NCBI RefSeq assembly: GCF_946885955.1
Contig: NZ_CAMPHI010000013.1
Location: 1-64,000 of the forward strand
DNA: 64,000 nucleotides
Origin: an uncultured Pseudomonas sp.
Lineage (GTDB): Bacteria; Pseudomonadota; Gammaproteobacteria; Pseudomonadales; Pseudomonadaceae
Reading direction: 5' to 3'
In this document: piece after piece, positions 9,399-24,131 of the stretch
Position numbering within the stretch: position 1 is the stretch's first letter
Layout of the letters: each line of letters starts with the position of its first letter
Program-made: the position numbers and the translations under genes
The notes under the pieces: generated by a model
What the model was told of the DNA's origin: nothing
What the model saw: only the letters and a program-made list of their open reading frames with translations
Databases searched by the model: none

Positions 9399-10727
9399 AT
9401 GGCTAAGCAAGGTGCTCTCTCAGCGCTCAGCAATGGCGGGTTATCCGAGCTCTGGGCTCGTCTGCGCTTTCTGCTCATGGCGATCGTCGTCTATCGCATT
9501 GGCGCACACATCCCAGTTCCAGGCATAAACCCGGACCGGTTGGCGGACCTGTTTCGACAGAATGAGGGGACCATACTTAGCTTGTTCAACATGTTTTCCG
9601 GCGGCGCGCTGGAGCGCATGAGCATTTTTGCATTGGGGATCATGCCGTACATTTCGGCATCGATCATCATGCAGCTCATGACCGCAGTCAGCCCGCAGCT
9701 GGAGCAGTTGAAGAAGGAAGGTGAGGCTGGTCGTCGCAAGATCAGCCAATACACCCGCTACGGCACTCTTGCCCTGGCCTGCGTCCAAGCCTTCGGTATG
9801 TCCGTCGGTCTGGCCAGTCAGGGTGTAGCGTTTTCGGTCGGTTTCGGCTTCCACTTCGTTGCAGTCTCCACCTTCGTGGCGGGGGCAATGTTCATGATGT
9901 GGTTGGGCGAGCAAATCACCGAGCGCGGTGTTGGCAACGGTATTTCGATGCTGATTTTCTCGGGCATCGTGGCCGGTCTGCCGAGGGCGATCGGGCAGTC
10001 TTTCGAGTCTGCACGGCAGGGCGATATCAATATCTTCGCGCTGATCGCCATCGGTTTGCTGGCAGTAGCGATTATCGGTTTCGTGGTGTTCATTGAGCGT
10101 GGCCAGCGTCGTATTGCTGTGCACTACGCCAAGCGTCAGCAGGGCCGCAAGGTTTTCGCTGCGCAGACCAGCCACTTGCCGTTGAAGGTGAACATGGCGG
10201 GGGTTATCCCGGCTATTTTCGCCAGCAGCCTTCTGTTATTCCCGGCTTCGCTGGGTTCCTGGTTTGGTCAGTCCGAAGGTCTGGGCTGGTTGCAGGATAT
10301 TTCGCAGGCAATCGCTCCTGGTCAGCCGTTGAATATTTTGCTGTTTAGTGCAGGGATCGTTTTCTTCTGCTTCTTCTATACAGCCTTGATGTTCAATCCG
10401 AAAGACGTAGCGGAAAACCTGAAAAAGTCCGGTGCCTTTATTCCGGGTATTCGTCCGGGTGAGCAGTCTGCGCGCTATATCGATGGCGTACTGACTCGCT
10501 TGACCATGTTCGGTGCCCTGTACATGACGGCCGTATGCTTGTTGCCACAGTTTCTGGTGGTGGCTGCCAACGTACCGTTCTATCTTGGCGGGACTTCGTT
10601 GCTGATCGTGGTAGTGGTTGTGATGGACTTTATGTCGCAAGTACAATCGCACCTCGTTTCGCACCAGTACGAATCCCTGATGAAGAAAGCCAACCTGAAG
10701 GGCTACGGCAGCGGCATGCTCCGCTGA
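9399..10727 (+). CDS. secY: Protein translocase subunit SecY
   Basis: The 442-residue inner-membrane protein forms the SecYEG channel for pre-protein export and membrane insertion. Ten hydrophobic segments can be followed, starting at about residue 20 ([18 protein letters not shown]). The cytosolic loops carry [20 protein letters not shown] and the AKRQQGRK segment, and the C-terminal [19 protein letters not shown] block is typical. ATG directly follows the rplO TAA. Confidence 0.98.
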
Positions 10728-10755
10728 AGTGTCCATAAGGTTCGAGGAGTTGGTG

Positions 10756-10872
10756 ATGAAAGTTCGTGCATCGGTGAAAAAGCTGTGCCGTAACTGCAAG
10801 ATTATTCGTCGCGAAGGTGTCGTTCGAGTGATCTGCAGCGCGGAACCGCGTCACAAGCAGCGCCAAGGCTGA
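10756..10872 (+). CDS. rpmJ: 50S ribosomal protein L36, zinc-ribbon (C+) form
   Basis: The 38-residue protein is too short for most ORF calls. It begins [20 protein letters not shown]; Cys11, Cys14, Cys27 and a following histidine make up the zinc ribbon, so this is the C+ type. It ends the spc operon. In many bacteria a C- paralogue controlled by Zur replaces the C+ form in zinc shortage; none is in this window. GGAG lies upstream of the ATG. Confidence 0.95.
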
Positions 10873-10893
10873 GTGTGATAGAAGCGTTATAAG

Positions 10894-10917
10894 CCCGGCA
10901 GCTAGTGCGCTGCCGGG
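10894..10917 (+). terminator. Hairpin between rpmJ and rpsM
   Basis: CCCGGCAGC and GCTGCCGGG form a perfect 9-bp stem with a 6-nt loop, followed by TTGATTATTTGTTT. The T-run is broken, so this is a weak or partial terminator at the spc/alpha boundary. Ribosomal genes continue downstream in the same direction. Confidence 0.55.
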
Positions 10918-11005
10918 TTGATTATTTGTTTCTACAGCGTTAATATCTCGCGCCCTATTTCTTGGCTTCCGGGGCGTAGGTAGCTGTCAATTGGAGTTAC
11001 ACTGA

Positions 11006-11362
11006 ATGGCCCGTATTGCAGGCGTTAACATTCCGGATAACAAACACACTGTTATCTCGCTGACCTACATCTTCGGTGTCGGTCGCACCACTGCACAGAA
11101 AATCTGTGCTGCTACCGGTGTTAATCCGGCCGCAAAAATCAAAGATCTCTCTGACGAGCAGATCGAGCAGCTGCGTGGCGAAGTTGCCAAGGTGAATACC
11201 GAAGGCGATCTGCGTCGTGAAGTGAACATGAAAATCAAGCGCTTGATGGACCTGGGTTGCTACCGCGGCCTGCGTCATCGTCGTGGTCTGCCGGTTCGCG
11301 GTCAGCGTACCAAGACCAACGCGCGTACCCGTAAGGGCCCGCGTAAGCCGATCCGCAAGTAA
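11006..11362 (+). CDS. rpsM: 30S ribosomal protein S13
   Basis: The 118-residue protein starts [26 protein letters not shown] and ends in the basic tail [15 protein letters not shown]13 makes intersubunit bridges and contacts P-site tRNA. It is the first gene of the alpha operon, with GGAG upstream. Confidence 0.97.
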   Translation: MARIAGVNIPDNKHTVISLTYIFGVGRTTAQKICAATGVNPAAKIKDLSDEQIEQLRGEVAKVNTEGDLRREVNMKIKRLMDLGCYRGLRHRRGLPVRGQRTKTNARTRKGPRKPIRK

Positions 11363-11392
11363 TCGCATTCGCGCATCGACAGGAATCTAGTC

Positions 11393-11782
11393 ATGGCAAA
11401 ACCTGCTGCTCGTACTCGTAAGAAAGTCAAAAAGACGGTGGTTGATGGCATCGCCCACATCCACGCTTCTTTCAACAACACAATCGTGACCATTACTGAC
11501 CGTCAGGGCAACGCCCTGTCCTGGGCTACCTCTGGTGGTTCGGGTTTCCGCGGCTCGCGTAAAAGCACCCCGTTCGCTGCCCAGGTGGCTGCAGAACGTG
11601 CTGGTCAAGCTGCGCTGGAATACGGCCTGAAGAACCTCGACGTCAACGTCAAGGGTCCCGGTCCGGGTCGTGAGTCCGCCGTCCGTGCTTTGAACGGCTG
11701 CGGTTACAAGATCGCCAGCATCACCGATGTGACGCCCATCCCGCATAACGGGTGCCGTCCTTCGAAGAAGCGTCGCGTGTAA
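11393..11782 (+). CDS. rpsK: 30S ribosomal protein S11
   Basis: The 129-residue protein has [19 protein letters not shown] (about residues 22-40) and the C-terminal [18 protein letters not shown], both S11 signatures. S11 lies on the 30S platform near the Shine-Dalgarno helix. Confidence 0.97.
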   Translation: MAKPAARTRKKVKKTVVDGIAHIHASFNNTIVTITDRQGNALSWATSGGSGFRGSRKSTPFAAQVAAERAGQAALEYGLKNLDVNVKGPGPGRESAVRALNGCGYKIASITDVTPIPHNGCRPSKKRRV

Positions 11783-11799
11783 TCAGGAGACAGTGAGAA

Positions 11800-12420
11800 A
11801 TGGCTCGTTACATTGGTCCCAAGTGCAAACTGTCTCGTCGTGAAGGCACAGATCTTTTCCTGAAAAGTGGTGTTCGCGCCCTGGAATCGAAGTGCAACAT
11901 CGAAGCAGCCCCAGGTATTCACGGCCAGCGCCGTGGCCGTCAGTCCGACTACGGCACCCAGCTGCGTGAGAAGCAAAAAGTTCGTCGTATCTACGGTGTG
12001 CTTGAGCGTCAATTCAGCGGTTATTACAAAGAAGCTGCCGGCAAGAAAGGCGCTACTGGTGAGAACCTGCTGCAACTGCTCGAATGCCGTCTGGATAACG
12101 TGGTTTATCGCATGGGCTACGGTGCTACCCGCGCCGAATCCCGTCAGCTGGTTTCGCACAAAGCGATCAGCGTTAACGGTAAGACTGTAAACGTGCCGTC
12201 CTACCAGGTTAAAGCTGGCGACGTCGTTGCAGTACGCGAGAAATCGAAGAATCAGCTGCGCATTGCTCAGGCTCTTGAGTTGTGTGCCCAGCGTGGCCGC
12301 GTTGAATGGGTAGATGTAGACACTGAGAAGAAGTCCGGCGTATTCAAAGCCGTTCCGGTTCGTAGTGATCTCTCCGCCGACATCAACGAAAGCCTGATTG
12401 TCGAGCTCTACTCCAAGTAA
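11800..12420 (+). CDS. rpsD: 30S ribosomal protein S4
   Basis: The 206-residue protein starts [21 protein letters not shown], with the S4 RNA-binding domain at about residues 95-155 ([20 protein letters not shown]). S4 nucleates 30S assembly and, in E. coli, represses the alpha operon. AGGAG precedes the ATG. Confidence 0.97.
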   Translation: MARYIGPKCKLSRREGTDLFLKSGVRALESKCNIEAAPGIHGQRRGRQSDYGTQLREKQKVRRIYGVLERQFSGYYKEAAGKKGATGENLLQLLECRLDNVVYRMGYGATRAESRQLVSHKAISVNGKTVNVPSYQVKAGDVVAVREKSKNQLRIAQALELCAQRGRVEWVDVDTEKKSGVFKAVPVRSDLSADINESLIVELYSK

Positions 12421-12442
12421 GGGCTAGAAAATAGGTGCATCC

Positions 12443-13444
12443 ATGCAGATTTCGGTAAATGAGTTCCTGACCCCCCGCCACATTGATGTGCAGGTGGTCA
12501 GTTCGACCCGCGCCAAGATCACCCTCGAGCCTCTCGAGCGTGGCTTTGGCCATACCCTGGGCAACGCGCTGCGCCGCATCCTGTTGTCCTCCATGCCTGG
12601 CTGTGCAGTAGTCGAGGCCGAGATTGACGGTGTACTCCATGAGTACAGCGCCATCGAAGGTGTTCAGGAAGACGTCATTGAAATCCTGCTCAACCTGAAA
12701 GGCCTGGCTATTAAACTGCACGGTCGCGACGAAGTGACGCTGAACCTGGTGAAGAAGGGCTCGGGTGTAGTTACCGCTGCCGATATTCAGCTGGATCACG
12801 ATGTTGAAATCGTTAATGGCGACCACGTGATCGCGAACCTGGCCTCCAATGGCGCGCTGAACATGAAGCTCACTGTAGCTCGTGGTCGCGGCTATGAGCC
12901 AGCTGACTCCCGTCAGAGCGATGAAGATGAAAGCCGCAGCATTGGTCGCTTGCAGCTCGATTCCTCGTTCAGCCCGGTGCGTCGCGTGTCTTACGTGGTT
13001 GAAAACGCTCGCGTCGAGCAGCGTACCAACCTGGACAAGCTGGTTATTGACCTGGAAACCAACGGTACCCTGGACCCGGAAGAGGCTATCCGCCGTGCCG
13101 CAACCATTCTGCAACAGCAGTTGGCTGCGTTCGTCGACCTCAAAGGTGACAGTGAACCAGTGGTAGTCGAGCAGGAAGACGAGATCGATCCGATCCTGCT
13201 GCGCCCGGTTGATGACCTGGAACTGACCGTACGTTCGGCCAACTGCCTCAAGGCAGAGAACATTTACTACATCGGCGATCTGATTCAGCGCACCGAAGTA
13301 GAACTGTTGAAAACGCCGAACCTGGGCAAGAAATCCCTGACCGAAATCAAGGATGTTCTGGCTTCTCGCGGTCTGTCCCTCGGTATGCGCCTCGACAACT
13401 GGCCGCCGGCAAGTCTGAAGAAAGACGACAAGGCGACTGCCTGA
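12443..13444 (+). CDS. rpoA: DNA-directed RNA polymerase subunit alpha
   Basis: The 333-residue protein has the N-terminal dimerisation domain (about 1-230) with [22 protein letters not shown], an acidic linker, and the C-terminal domain with [16 protein letters not shown] and [15 protein letters not shown]. The arginine of TVRSANCLK corresponds to E. coli R265, which binds UP elements. Its place between rpsD and rplQ is standard. Confidence 0.98.
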   Translation: MQISVNEFLTPRHIDVQVVSSTRAKITLEPLERGFGHTLGNALRRILLSSMPGCAVVEAEIDGVLHEYSAIEGVQEDVIEILLNLKGLAIKLHGRDEVTLNLVKKGSGVVTAADIQLDHDVEIVNGDHVIANLASNGALNMKLTVARGRGYEPADSRQSDEDESRSIGRLQLDSSFSPVRRVSYVVENARVEQRTNLDKLVIDLETNGTLDPEEAIRRAATILQQQLAAFVDLKGDSEPVVVEQEDEIDPILLRPVDDLELTVRSANCLKAENIYYIGDLIQRTEVELLKTPNLGKKSLTEIKDVLASRGLSLGMRLDNWPPASLKKDDKATA

Positions 13445-13486
13445 TCGTCATCATCACCGAACGTGAGTTTGGTAAGGAATTGAACC

Positions 13487-13873
13487 ATGCGTCATCGTAA
13501 AAGTGGCCGTCACCTCAGCCGCACCAGCGCACACCGCAAGGCCATGTTCCAGAACATGGCGGTATCGCTGTTCGAGCATGAGCTGATCAAAACTACTCTG
13601 CCGAAAGCCAAAGAGCTGCGTCGCGTTGCCGAGCCGCTGATTACTCTGGCTAAAGAAGACAGCGTTGCCAACCGTCGTCTGGCCTTCGACCGTACTCGTT
13701 CGAAAGCCATCGTCGGTAAGTTGTTCAACGACCTGGGCAAGCGTTACGCCACCCGTCAGGGCGGTTATCTGCGTATCCTCAAGTGCGGCTTCCGCACTGG
13801 CGACAATGCTCCGATGGCTTATGTTGAGCTGGTCGACCGTCCGGTCGCTGGCGCAGCTGTAGACGCTGAGTAA
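13487..13873 (+). CDS. rplQ: 50S ribosomal protein L17
   Basis: The 128-residue protein starts [21 protein letters not shown], the L17 signature. It is the last gene of the alpha operon and is followed by a strong terminator. AAGGAA lies upstream of the ATG. Confidence 0.97.
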   Translation: MRHRKSGRHLSRTSAHRKAMFQNMAVSLFEHELIKTTLPKAKELRRVAEPLITLAKEDSVANRRLAFDRTRSKAIVGKLFNDLGKRYATRQGGYLRILKCGFRTGDNAPMAYVELVDRPVAGAAVDAE

Positions 13874-13888
13874 GTCGTAGGTTGTAAG

Positions 13889-13915
13889 AAAAACCGGGCC
13901 TTGGCCCGGTTTTTT
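13889..13915 (+). terminator. Rho-independent terminator of the alpha operon
   Basis: AAACCGGGCC and GGCCCGGTTT pair with a two-base loop (TT), followed by TTTTTG. It ends the ribosomal gene region just after rplQ. Confidence 0.92.
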
Positions 13916-13940
13916 GTTGCCTATATAAAAGATAAAAACT

Positions 13941-13960
13941 ATTGAGCGCTTGTGCTCAAT
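13941..13960. promoter_or_regulatory. Palindrome upstream of katG, possible LysR-type (OxyR) operator
   Basis: ATTGAGC and GCTCAAT are perfect 7-bp inverted arms around a 6-nt spacer, in an AT-rich patch between the rplQ terminator and katG. The shape fits a LysR-family site, and OxyR is the usual activator of katG. The tetrad spacing of an OxyR site (ATAG/CTAT) is only partly visible, so the regulator is an inference. Confidence 0.45.
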
Positions 13961-14041
13961 ATATTGGTTCTAGCAAAAGCGCCGGTCTACTCTCCTTTCA
14001 TCGCCTGTCAGGGTGCTCGCTCGCTACAGGGTGGCAACTGA

Positions 14042-16336
<2,295 letters not shown>

Positions 16337-16357
16337 TTCCTGGCTAATGGCTTCATC

Positions 16358-16391
16358 GCAACGCCTCCTATTAAGGAGGCGTTGCGCTTTT
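16358..16391 (+). terminator. Rho-independent terminator after katG
   Basis: GCAACGCCTCC and GGAGGCGTTGC form a perfect 11-bp stem with a 6-nt loop, followed by GCTTTT. It separates katG from ftnA, although the T-run is short. Confidence 0.75.
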
Positions 16392-16458
16392 AGCTTGACC
16401 CGAAAGGGCGGGGCGCGGAGCATTCGGCTATTCCGCAGTAGGTAGCAAGGATTTCGGC

Positions 16459-16923
16459 ATGAAAGGCCATACAGAAGTTATCGATTATCTGAAGATGTTG
16501 CTCAAGGGCGAGCTGGCGGCGCGTGATCAGTATTTCGTGCATTCGCGGCTGTATGAAGACTGGGGTTTCGACAAGCTCTACGAGCGAATCAACCATGAAA
16601 TGGAAGAGGAAACCCAGCACGCCGACGCCATCCTCAAGCGCATCCTGTTTCTCGAGGGCACGCCGGATATGGTTCCGGACGCCTTCGCCTTCGGTCAGAC
16701 GGTGCCGGAAATGCTCAAGCTAGACCTGGCGCTGGAATATCAGGTGCGCGCGGCGCTGAGCAAAGGTATTGCCTTGTGCGAGCAGCACCAGGACTACCAG
16801 ACCCGCGATATCCTGCTGGTGCAGCTCAAGGATACCGAAGAGGATCATGCCTATTGGCTGGAGATCCAGTTGGGGCTGATCGACAAGATGGGCCTGGAAA
16901 ATTATCTGCAGGCGCAGATGTAA
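16459..16923 (+). CDS. ftnA: Ferritin-like iron storage protein, bacterioferritin family without the heme methionine
   Basis: The 154-residue four-helix protein has the diiron ferroxidase ligands Glu18, Glu51, His54, Glu93, Glu127 and His130. Residue 52, the heme-coordinating methionine of true bacterioferritins, is threonine here (EEETQHAD). P. aeruginosa PA4235, first called BfrA, shares this feature and was shown to be a heme-free ferritin (FtnA); this gene is its positional and sequence counterpart. It is predicted to form a 24-mer cage in the cytoplasm that stores iron as ferric mineral. Its place after katG links peroxide removal with iron sequestration. A second, heme-binding Bfr would be expected elsewhere in the genome. 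Confidence 0.9.
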   Translation: MKGHTEVIDYLKMLLKGELAARDQYFVHSRLYEDWGFDKLYERINHEMEEETQHADAILKRILFLEGTPDMVPDAFAFGQTVPEMLKLDLALEYQVRAALSKGIALCEQHQDYQTRDILLVQLKDTEEDHAYWLEIQLGLIDKMGLENYLQAQM

Positions 16924-16943
16924 GGCAGTCTTGGATATCAATG

Positions 16944-16972
16944 AAAAAGCCCCGAAATATTCGGGGCTTTTT
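16944..16972. terminator. Bidirectional terminator between ftnA and the M14 peptidase
   Basis: AAAAAGCCCCG and CGGGGCTTTTT form a stem with A- and T-runs on both sides, placed between two convergent genes. It should work for both strands. Confidence 0.92.
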
Positions 16973-16981
16973 CGTTTCTCG

Positions 16982-18250
16982 CTACTCGTCGTGCGGATTG
17001 GGCAAGGGCTCGTCGACTTCCTGGCCCGGGCGCAGCAAGCGCTCCGCTTCGGCCGGATCCTCAGCCAGCAGGCTGCCATCGGCGCTGGCCGTGAGCAGTG
17101 CTTCGAGCATTTCCCTGACGTTGTTGCGCAGCATGCCAATGGACTTTTGCCCGCGGCTGTTAAGCCCGGTTATCTCCATCAGGATGCTGCCTCCCAGTGG
17201 TCCTTCGGCACCTTTGGCCAAGCGCTCGCTGGCCAATAGCGCATAGGCGTTGCGGGCAATACCGGGCTCGCCGCCGCCACGGCGAATGCTGCCATCCGGG
17301 CGTTGGTAGTAATAGTTGGTGACCTCCATATTGCCGATTTCCATGGAGCGTTTCTTCATGACCAGTGCCATCTGCTTCGACAGGTCGATCGCTTCTGGCG
17401 CGACGTCGTCGTTGGTTGGCCAGGCGATCGAGGCGGTTACCTGGTGACCGGGGCGATTGGCTTCGGGGTCGGCATCGTCGAGCACGACGGCGGGATTCTG
17501 GTTGTGTACATCGACCATCCACATGGGCTGGTAGCGATCATAGGCGCTGCGCACCGCCACGGCTTCCGGTACCGGGTTCTGCGCCGGGTTGAAATGGCGC
17601 TGATCGGCCAGCCCAGGGTTACAGAGGATCTGCGTGCTCTGGCTCCAATCCGGCCAGTGGTAGCGGTTGATGTCGTAGCTCCATTTGCGCGGACCATCCT
17701 CGGGCGTGTAGGCGGTGACGTTGGCGCCCAGGCCTTGGTCGAGCTTGCTCGGGTCGAGTGTGCCATCGGCGCGCAGGCAACTGGCGGTGGTTTGCGGCGC
17801 ACTGAAATCGACATTGCCGCGGGTGGCGAGGGCCGCTCCGTCAGGGTTGACGCGGGGAATGAACAACACCTGCAGGTTGGCCAGCACCTGCTTGGAGAAG
17901 GCGCCGCCCGACGCCAGCTTGCGAATCAGGTCGAGAGCCGCTTCGGTGCCGTGGGGTTCGTTACCGTGTTGCTGGGTGATGATCATCACCGCCGGTTTAT
18001 CCGGTTCGCCCAGGCGCGCCAGCCAGATCGGCCGGCCCTCGCCGCTGGTGCCTGTCTGTTCCAGGCTGAGCACGCCAGCGGAGCGACGCGCTATGCCGGC
18101 GAGTTGGTCGTACAGCTGGGCGTTGCTCATAAAGCCTTCGAGCGAAACCTGTTGCTGCTCGTTGAGCCAGGGGCCATTCGGTTGGGACGCAGCGACAATC
18201 GCGGGGCTAAGGCCTGCGCCAAGCAGGAAGGCAGCTAAAGTCAGGCGCAT
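16982..18250 (-). CDS. Secreted M14-family zinc carboxypeptidase
   Basis: The 422-residue protein has a signal peptide (MRLTLAAFLLGAGLSPAIVAA). The mature domain shows the M14 zinc motif HxxE in QQHGNEPHGTEAALD, a candidate third ligand histidine in MVDVHNQNPAVV, and a candidate catalytic glutamate in GGSILMEITGLNSRG. The family cleaves C-terminal residues from peptides, or amide bonds in cell-wall peptides; the substrate is unknown and export to the periplasm is expected. The ATG at 18250 is chosen for its AGGAGAG site and signal peptide; an open extension of 65 codons upstream is not coding. It stands between ftnA and uvrA, which I recall as adjacent in other pseudomonads. Confidence 0.87.
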   Translation of the reverse strand: MRLTLAAFLLGAGLSPAIVAASQPNGPWLNEQQQVSLEGFMSNAQLYDQLAGIARRSAGVLSLEQTGTSGEGRPIWLARLGEPDKPAVMIITQQHGNEPHGTEAALDLIRKLASGGAFSKQVLANLQVLFIPRVNPDGAALATRGNVDFSAPQTTASCLRADGTLDPSKLDQGLGANVTAYTPEDGPRKWSYDINRYHWPDWSQSTQILCNPGLADQRHFNPAQNPVPEAVAVRSAYDRYQPMWMVDVHNQNPAVVLDDADPEANRPGHQVTASIAWPTNDDVAPEAIDLSKQMALVMKKRSMEIGNMEVTNYYYQRPDGSIRRGGGEPGIARNAYALLASERLAKGAEGPLGGSILMEITGLNSRGQKSIGMLRNNVREMLEALLTASADGSLLAEDPAEAERLLRPGQEVDEPLPNPHDE

Positions 18251-18347
18251 CGGAACTCTCCTTGTGAAAGACGGGATGTCCCGCCAGCACCGCCCGGGGG
18301 ACTCCAGTTTGACCTGGCCCGGGCGCGGAGGTTGCGTCGCTTGGTCT

Positions 18348-21188
<2,841 letters not shown>

Positions 21189-21322
21189 AAACAACAGCCT
21201 CGCATGGCGGGCGGAAAACCATCGAGTATACGGCCCTGTACGGCGGCGCGGCAAAGCGTCACTGCTGTGCCATGGCGAATGGGGCTGCTAGAATCGCCGA
21301 CTATTTCTACAGGGCATTTTCC

Positions 21323-22708
21323 ATGCACGACCCGCACAACGAGCGCATGAGTGGCAGCGAAACCCGGGCGGCCGGTGGGCTGGCGCTGGTATTCGCATTC
21401 CGCATGCTCGGCATGTTCATGGTGTTGCCGGTGCTGGCGACCTACGGCATGGACCTGTCCGGCAGCACGCCCGCATTGATCGGTCTGGCGATCGGCGCCT
21501 ATGGTCTGACCCAGGCGTTTCTGCAAATCCCCTTTGGCATCATTTCCGACCGCATCGGTCGGCGCCCGGTGATCTATGTCGGTCTGCTGATTTTCGCTGC
21601 CGGCAGCGTCCTGGCGGCGAACGCCGACTCGATCTGGGGCGTGATCGCCGGCCGCGTGCTGCAGGGCGCCGGGGCGATTTCCGCGGCGGTGATGGCACTG
21701 CTCTCGGACCTGACCCGTGAGCAGCATCGCACCAAGGCAATGGCGATGATCGGCATGAGCATCGGTCTGTCGTTCGCCGTCGCCATGGTGATAGGGCCGC
21801 TGCTGACCCGGGCATTCGGCCTGTCCGGGCTGTTCTGGGCCACGGGTGCCATGGCGTTGCTCGGTATCCTGATCATTGCCGGGGTAGTGCCGGCATCGTC
21901 CGGCCCCCTGCAGCACCGCGAATCCCGGGTGGCCAAACAGGCGCTGCTGCCAACTTTGCGCAACGCCGATCTGCTGCGCCTGGATTTCGCCATCCTGGCG
22001 CTGCACGCAATCCTGATGGCCAGCTTCATCGCCTTGCCCCTGGCCCTGGTGGAGCGGGGCGGCTTGCCCAGGGAGGAGCACTGGTGGGTCTATCTGACCG
22101 CGCTGCTGGTGGGCTTCTTCGGCATGGTGCCGTTTATCATCTATGCCGAGAAGCAGCGTCGGATGAAGCAGGTATTGATCGGCGCGGTGGCCGTATTGCT
22201 GCTGTGCGAGCTGTACTTCTGGCAGTTCGGCAGCAGTCTGCGTGCGCTGGTGCTGGGTACCGTGGTGTTCTTTACCGCATTCAACCTGCTGGAGGCATCC
22301 CTGCCATCGCTGATCAGCAAGATCGCCCCGGCCGGCGGCAAGGGCACGGCCATGGGCGTGTACTCCACCAGCCAATTTCTCGGTGCGGCCCTGGGTGGCA
22401 TCGTCGGCGGTTGGCTGTACCAGGCGTACGGCTTGTCGGGTGTGTTCCTGGGTTGCGCGGCCATGGCCCTGCTTTGGCTGGGCTTTGCTGTTACTATGCG
22501 CGAACCGCCTTATGTCACCAGCCTGCGCCTGCCGCTTTCAGCCGCGGCCCTGTGCGAAGCAGGCCTGGCCGAGCGTTTGCAAGCTGTGCCCGGAGTGGCG
22601 GACGCCGTGGTGGTGGTCGATGAAGCGGCCATCTATATCAAAGTGGATACCCAACAATTGGATCGCACGTCCATCCAGCGCCTCATCGAGCCGGCGCCTG
22701 CGACGTGA
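21323..22708 (+). CDS. MFS transporter with an extra C-terminal soluble domain
   Basis: The 461-residue protein has the 12-helix major facilitator core, with the motif-A loop DRIGRRPVIYVG between helices 2 and 3 (near residue 75). It looks like a drug/metabolite:proton antiporter; the substrate is unknown. After the last helix, a tail of about 60 residues (AGLAERLQAVPGVADAVVVVD...) resembles a small ferredoxin-like domain of the HMA/ACT kind, though the metal-binding CxxC is absent. ATG 21323 is preferred to the open frame from 21272. The gene precedes ssb by 17 nt, and this uvrA-MFS-ssb order is conserved in Pseudomonas. Confidence 0.9.
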   Translation: MHDPHNERMSGSETRAAGGLALVFAFRMLGMFMVLPVLATYGMDLSGSTPALIGLAIGAYGLTQAFLQIPFGIISDRIGRRPVIYVGLLIFAAGSVLAANADSIWGVIAGRVLQGAGAISAAVMALLSDLTREQHRTKAMAMIGMSIGLSFAVAMVIGPLLTRAFGLSGLFWATGAMALLGILIIAGVVPASSGPLQHRESRVAKQALLPTLRNADLLRLDFAILALHAILMASFIALPLALVERGGLPREEHWWVYLTALLVGFFGMVPFIIYAEKQRRMKQVLIGAVAVLLLCELYFWQFGSSLRALVLGTVVFFTAFNLLEASLPSLISKIAPAGGKGTAMGVYSTSQFLGAALGGIVGGWLYQAYGLSGVFLGCAAMALLWLGFAVTMREPPYVTSLRLPLSAAALCEAGLAERLQAVPGVADAVVVVDEAAIYIKVDTQQLDRTSIQRLIEPAPAT

Positions 22709-22725
22709 AAGCCTAGGAGAACGTT

Positions 22726-23223
22726 ATGGCCCGTGGGGTTAACAAAGTCATTCTGGTCGGTACCTGCGGACAGGACCCGGAAACCCGCTACCTGCCGAGC
22801 GGCAATGCGGTCACCAACCTGAGCCTGGCGACCAGCGAGCAGTGGACCGACAAGCAGACCGGTCAGAAGGTCGAAAAAACCGAATGGCACCGTGTATCGC
22901 TGTTCGGCAAGGTCGCCGAAATCGCCGGCGAGTACCTGCGCAAAGGTTCGCAGGTGTACATCGAGGGTAAGCTGCAAACCCGCGAGTGGGAAAAAGACGG
23001 CATCAAGCGTTACACCACCGAGATCATCGTCGACATGCAGGGCACCATGCAGCTGCTCGGCGGCCGTCCGGATAACGCCGGTGGCGATTCCGCTCCGCGT
23101 CAGCAACGTCCGGCCCCGCAACAGCGTGCGCCGCAACAGCAGTCGGCTCCACGCCCGGCCCCGCAGCCTGCGGCTCAGCCAGCGCCGGACTACGACAGCT
23201 TCGACGACGACATTCCGTTCTGA
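22726..23223 (+). CDS. ssb: Single-stranded DNA-binding protein
   Basis: The 165-residue protein has an N-terminal OB fold (about 1-112) starting [23 protein letters not shown] linker rich in Gln, Pro and Ala follows, then the acidic tip DDDIPF that binds repair and replication partners. It forms tetramers on ssDNA. AGGAGA precedes the ATG, and it is probably co-transcribed with the MFS gene. Confidence 0.97.
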   Translation: MARGVNKVILVGTCGQDPETRYLPSGNAVTNLSLATSEQWTDKQTGQKVEKTEWHRVSLFGKVAEIAGEYLRKGSQVYIEGKLQTREWEKDGIKRYTTEIIVDMQGTMQLLGGRPDNAGGDSAPRQQRPAPQQRAPQQQSAPRPAPQPAAQPAPDYDSFDDDIPF

Positions 23224-23246
23224 TCAGCTAAGTCAGCTTTTTCATC

Positions 23247-24131
23247 ATGCGTATGCGGCTGATGCTGCTGGGTGGCGGCAATGCGTTGGGTCATGCATTG
23301 ATTCGTCTCGGCGCCGAGGAGGACATCGGCTTCCTTGCGCCGATGCCGCCGGATGCCGGCTGGGATCCCGACAGCCTTACCCAACTACTCGATGAGACCC
23401 GCCCCGATGCGTTGATCAACCTGGCCTATTACTTCGATTGGTTTCAATCCGGAGAGGTCAGTGCCGAGCGGTTCGCCGATCAGGAGCGGGCGGTCGAGCG
23501 TCTCGCCGAGTTGTGTCAGCACCATCAAATCATGCTTCTGCAGCCGTCCAGCTACCGGGTATTCGATGGCTCGCGGGCCATGGCCTACAGCGAGAAAGAG
23601 GAGCCGGCGCCCCTGGGCGTGCGCGGCCAGGCGCTGTGGCGCTTGGAGCAGTGCGTGCGCAAGAGTTGTCCGCGGCATGTGCTGCTGCGTTTCGGCTGGT
23701 TGCTGGACGACAGCAAGGACGGCGTGCTCGGGCGTTTCCTGGCTCGTGCCGAGCTCCAGCAGAGCGTCCAGCTGGCCGACGACCGCCGCGGTAATCCGAC
23801 GCCGGTGGACGATGCGGCGCGGGTGATCCTCGCCGTGCTCAAGCAGCTCGATTGCCAGACGCCGCTGTGGGGGACTTACCATTACGGTGGTCACGAGGCG
23901 ACCACGGTGCTGGCGCTGGGGCAGGCGGTGTTGAGCGAGGCACGCAACTTTCGCAGCAACCTGGTCGAGGAAATAGTCGCCCAGGCCCATGCGGCGCGCC
24001 CCGATGCAGGCGAGGAGCCCCAGCACGCGGTGCTCGCATGCAAGAAAATTCTGCATACCTTCGGCATCAAACCGCGCGCCTGGCGCTCGGGATTGCCGAG
24101 TCTATTGGATCGTTATTACCGTCATGGCTGA
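23247..24131 (+). CDS. RmlD-like sugar-nucleotide reductase homologue, active-site residues missing
   Basis: The 294-residue protein has an N-terminal Rossmann segment MLLGGGNALGHALIRLG and an RmlD-type body (INLAYYFD, SSYRVFDGSRAMAYSEKEEPAP, LLRFGWLL, DDRRGNPTPVDDAARVI). The catalytic Tyr-x-x-x-Lys of extended SDR enzymes, expected just after the EPAP segment, is replaced by LGVRGQALW. It may therefore bind a nucleotide cofactor without being a standard reductase. Its end overlaps the downstream epimerase by 8 nt. In PAO1 the pair corresponds, as I recall, to PA4069-PA4068. A second ATG lies two codons downstream (23253). Confidence 0.75.
   Translation: MRMRLMLLGGGNALGHALIRLGAEEDIGFLAPMPPDAGWDPDSLTQLLDETRPDALINLAYYFDWFQSGEVSAERFADQERAVERLAELCQHHQIMLLQPSSYRVFDGSRAMAYSEKEEPAPLGVRGQALWRLEQCVRKSCPRHVLLRFGWLLDDSKDGVLGRFLARAELQQSVQLADDRRGNPTPVDDAARVILAVLKQLDCQTPLWGTYHYGGHEATTVLALGQAVLSEARNFRSNLVEEIVAQAHAARPDAGEEPQHAVLACKKILHTFGIKPRAWRSGLPSLLDRYYRHG

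Noticed and set aside
21189..21322. LexA (SOS) box between uvrA and the MFS gene
   Set aside because: uvrA is an SOS gene in E. coli, but no CTGT-N8-ACAG was found in the divergent gap.
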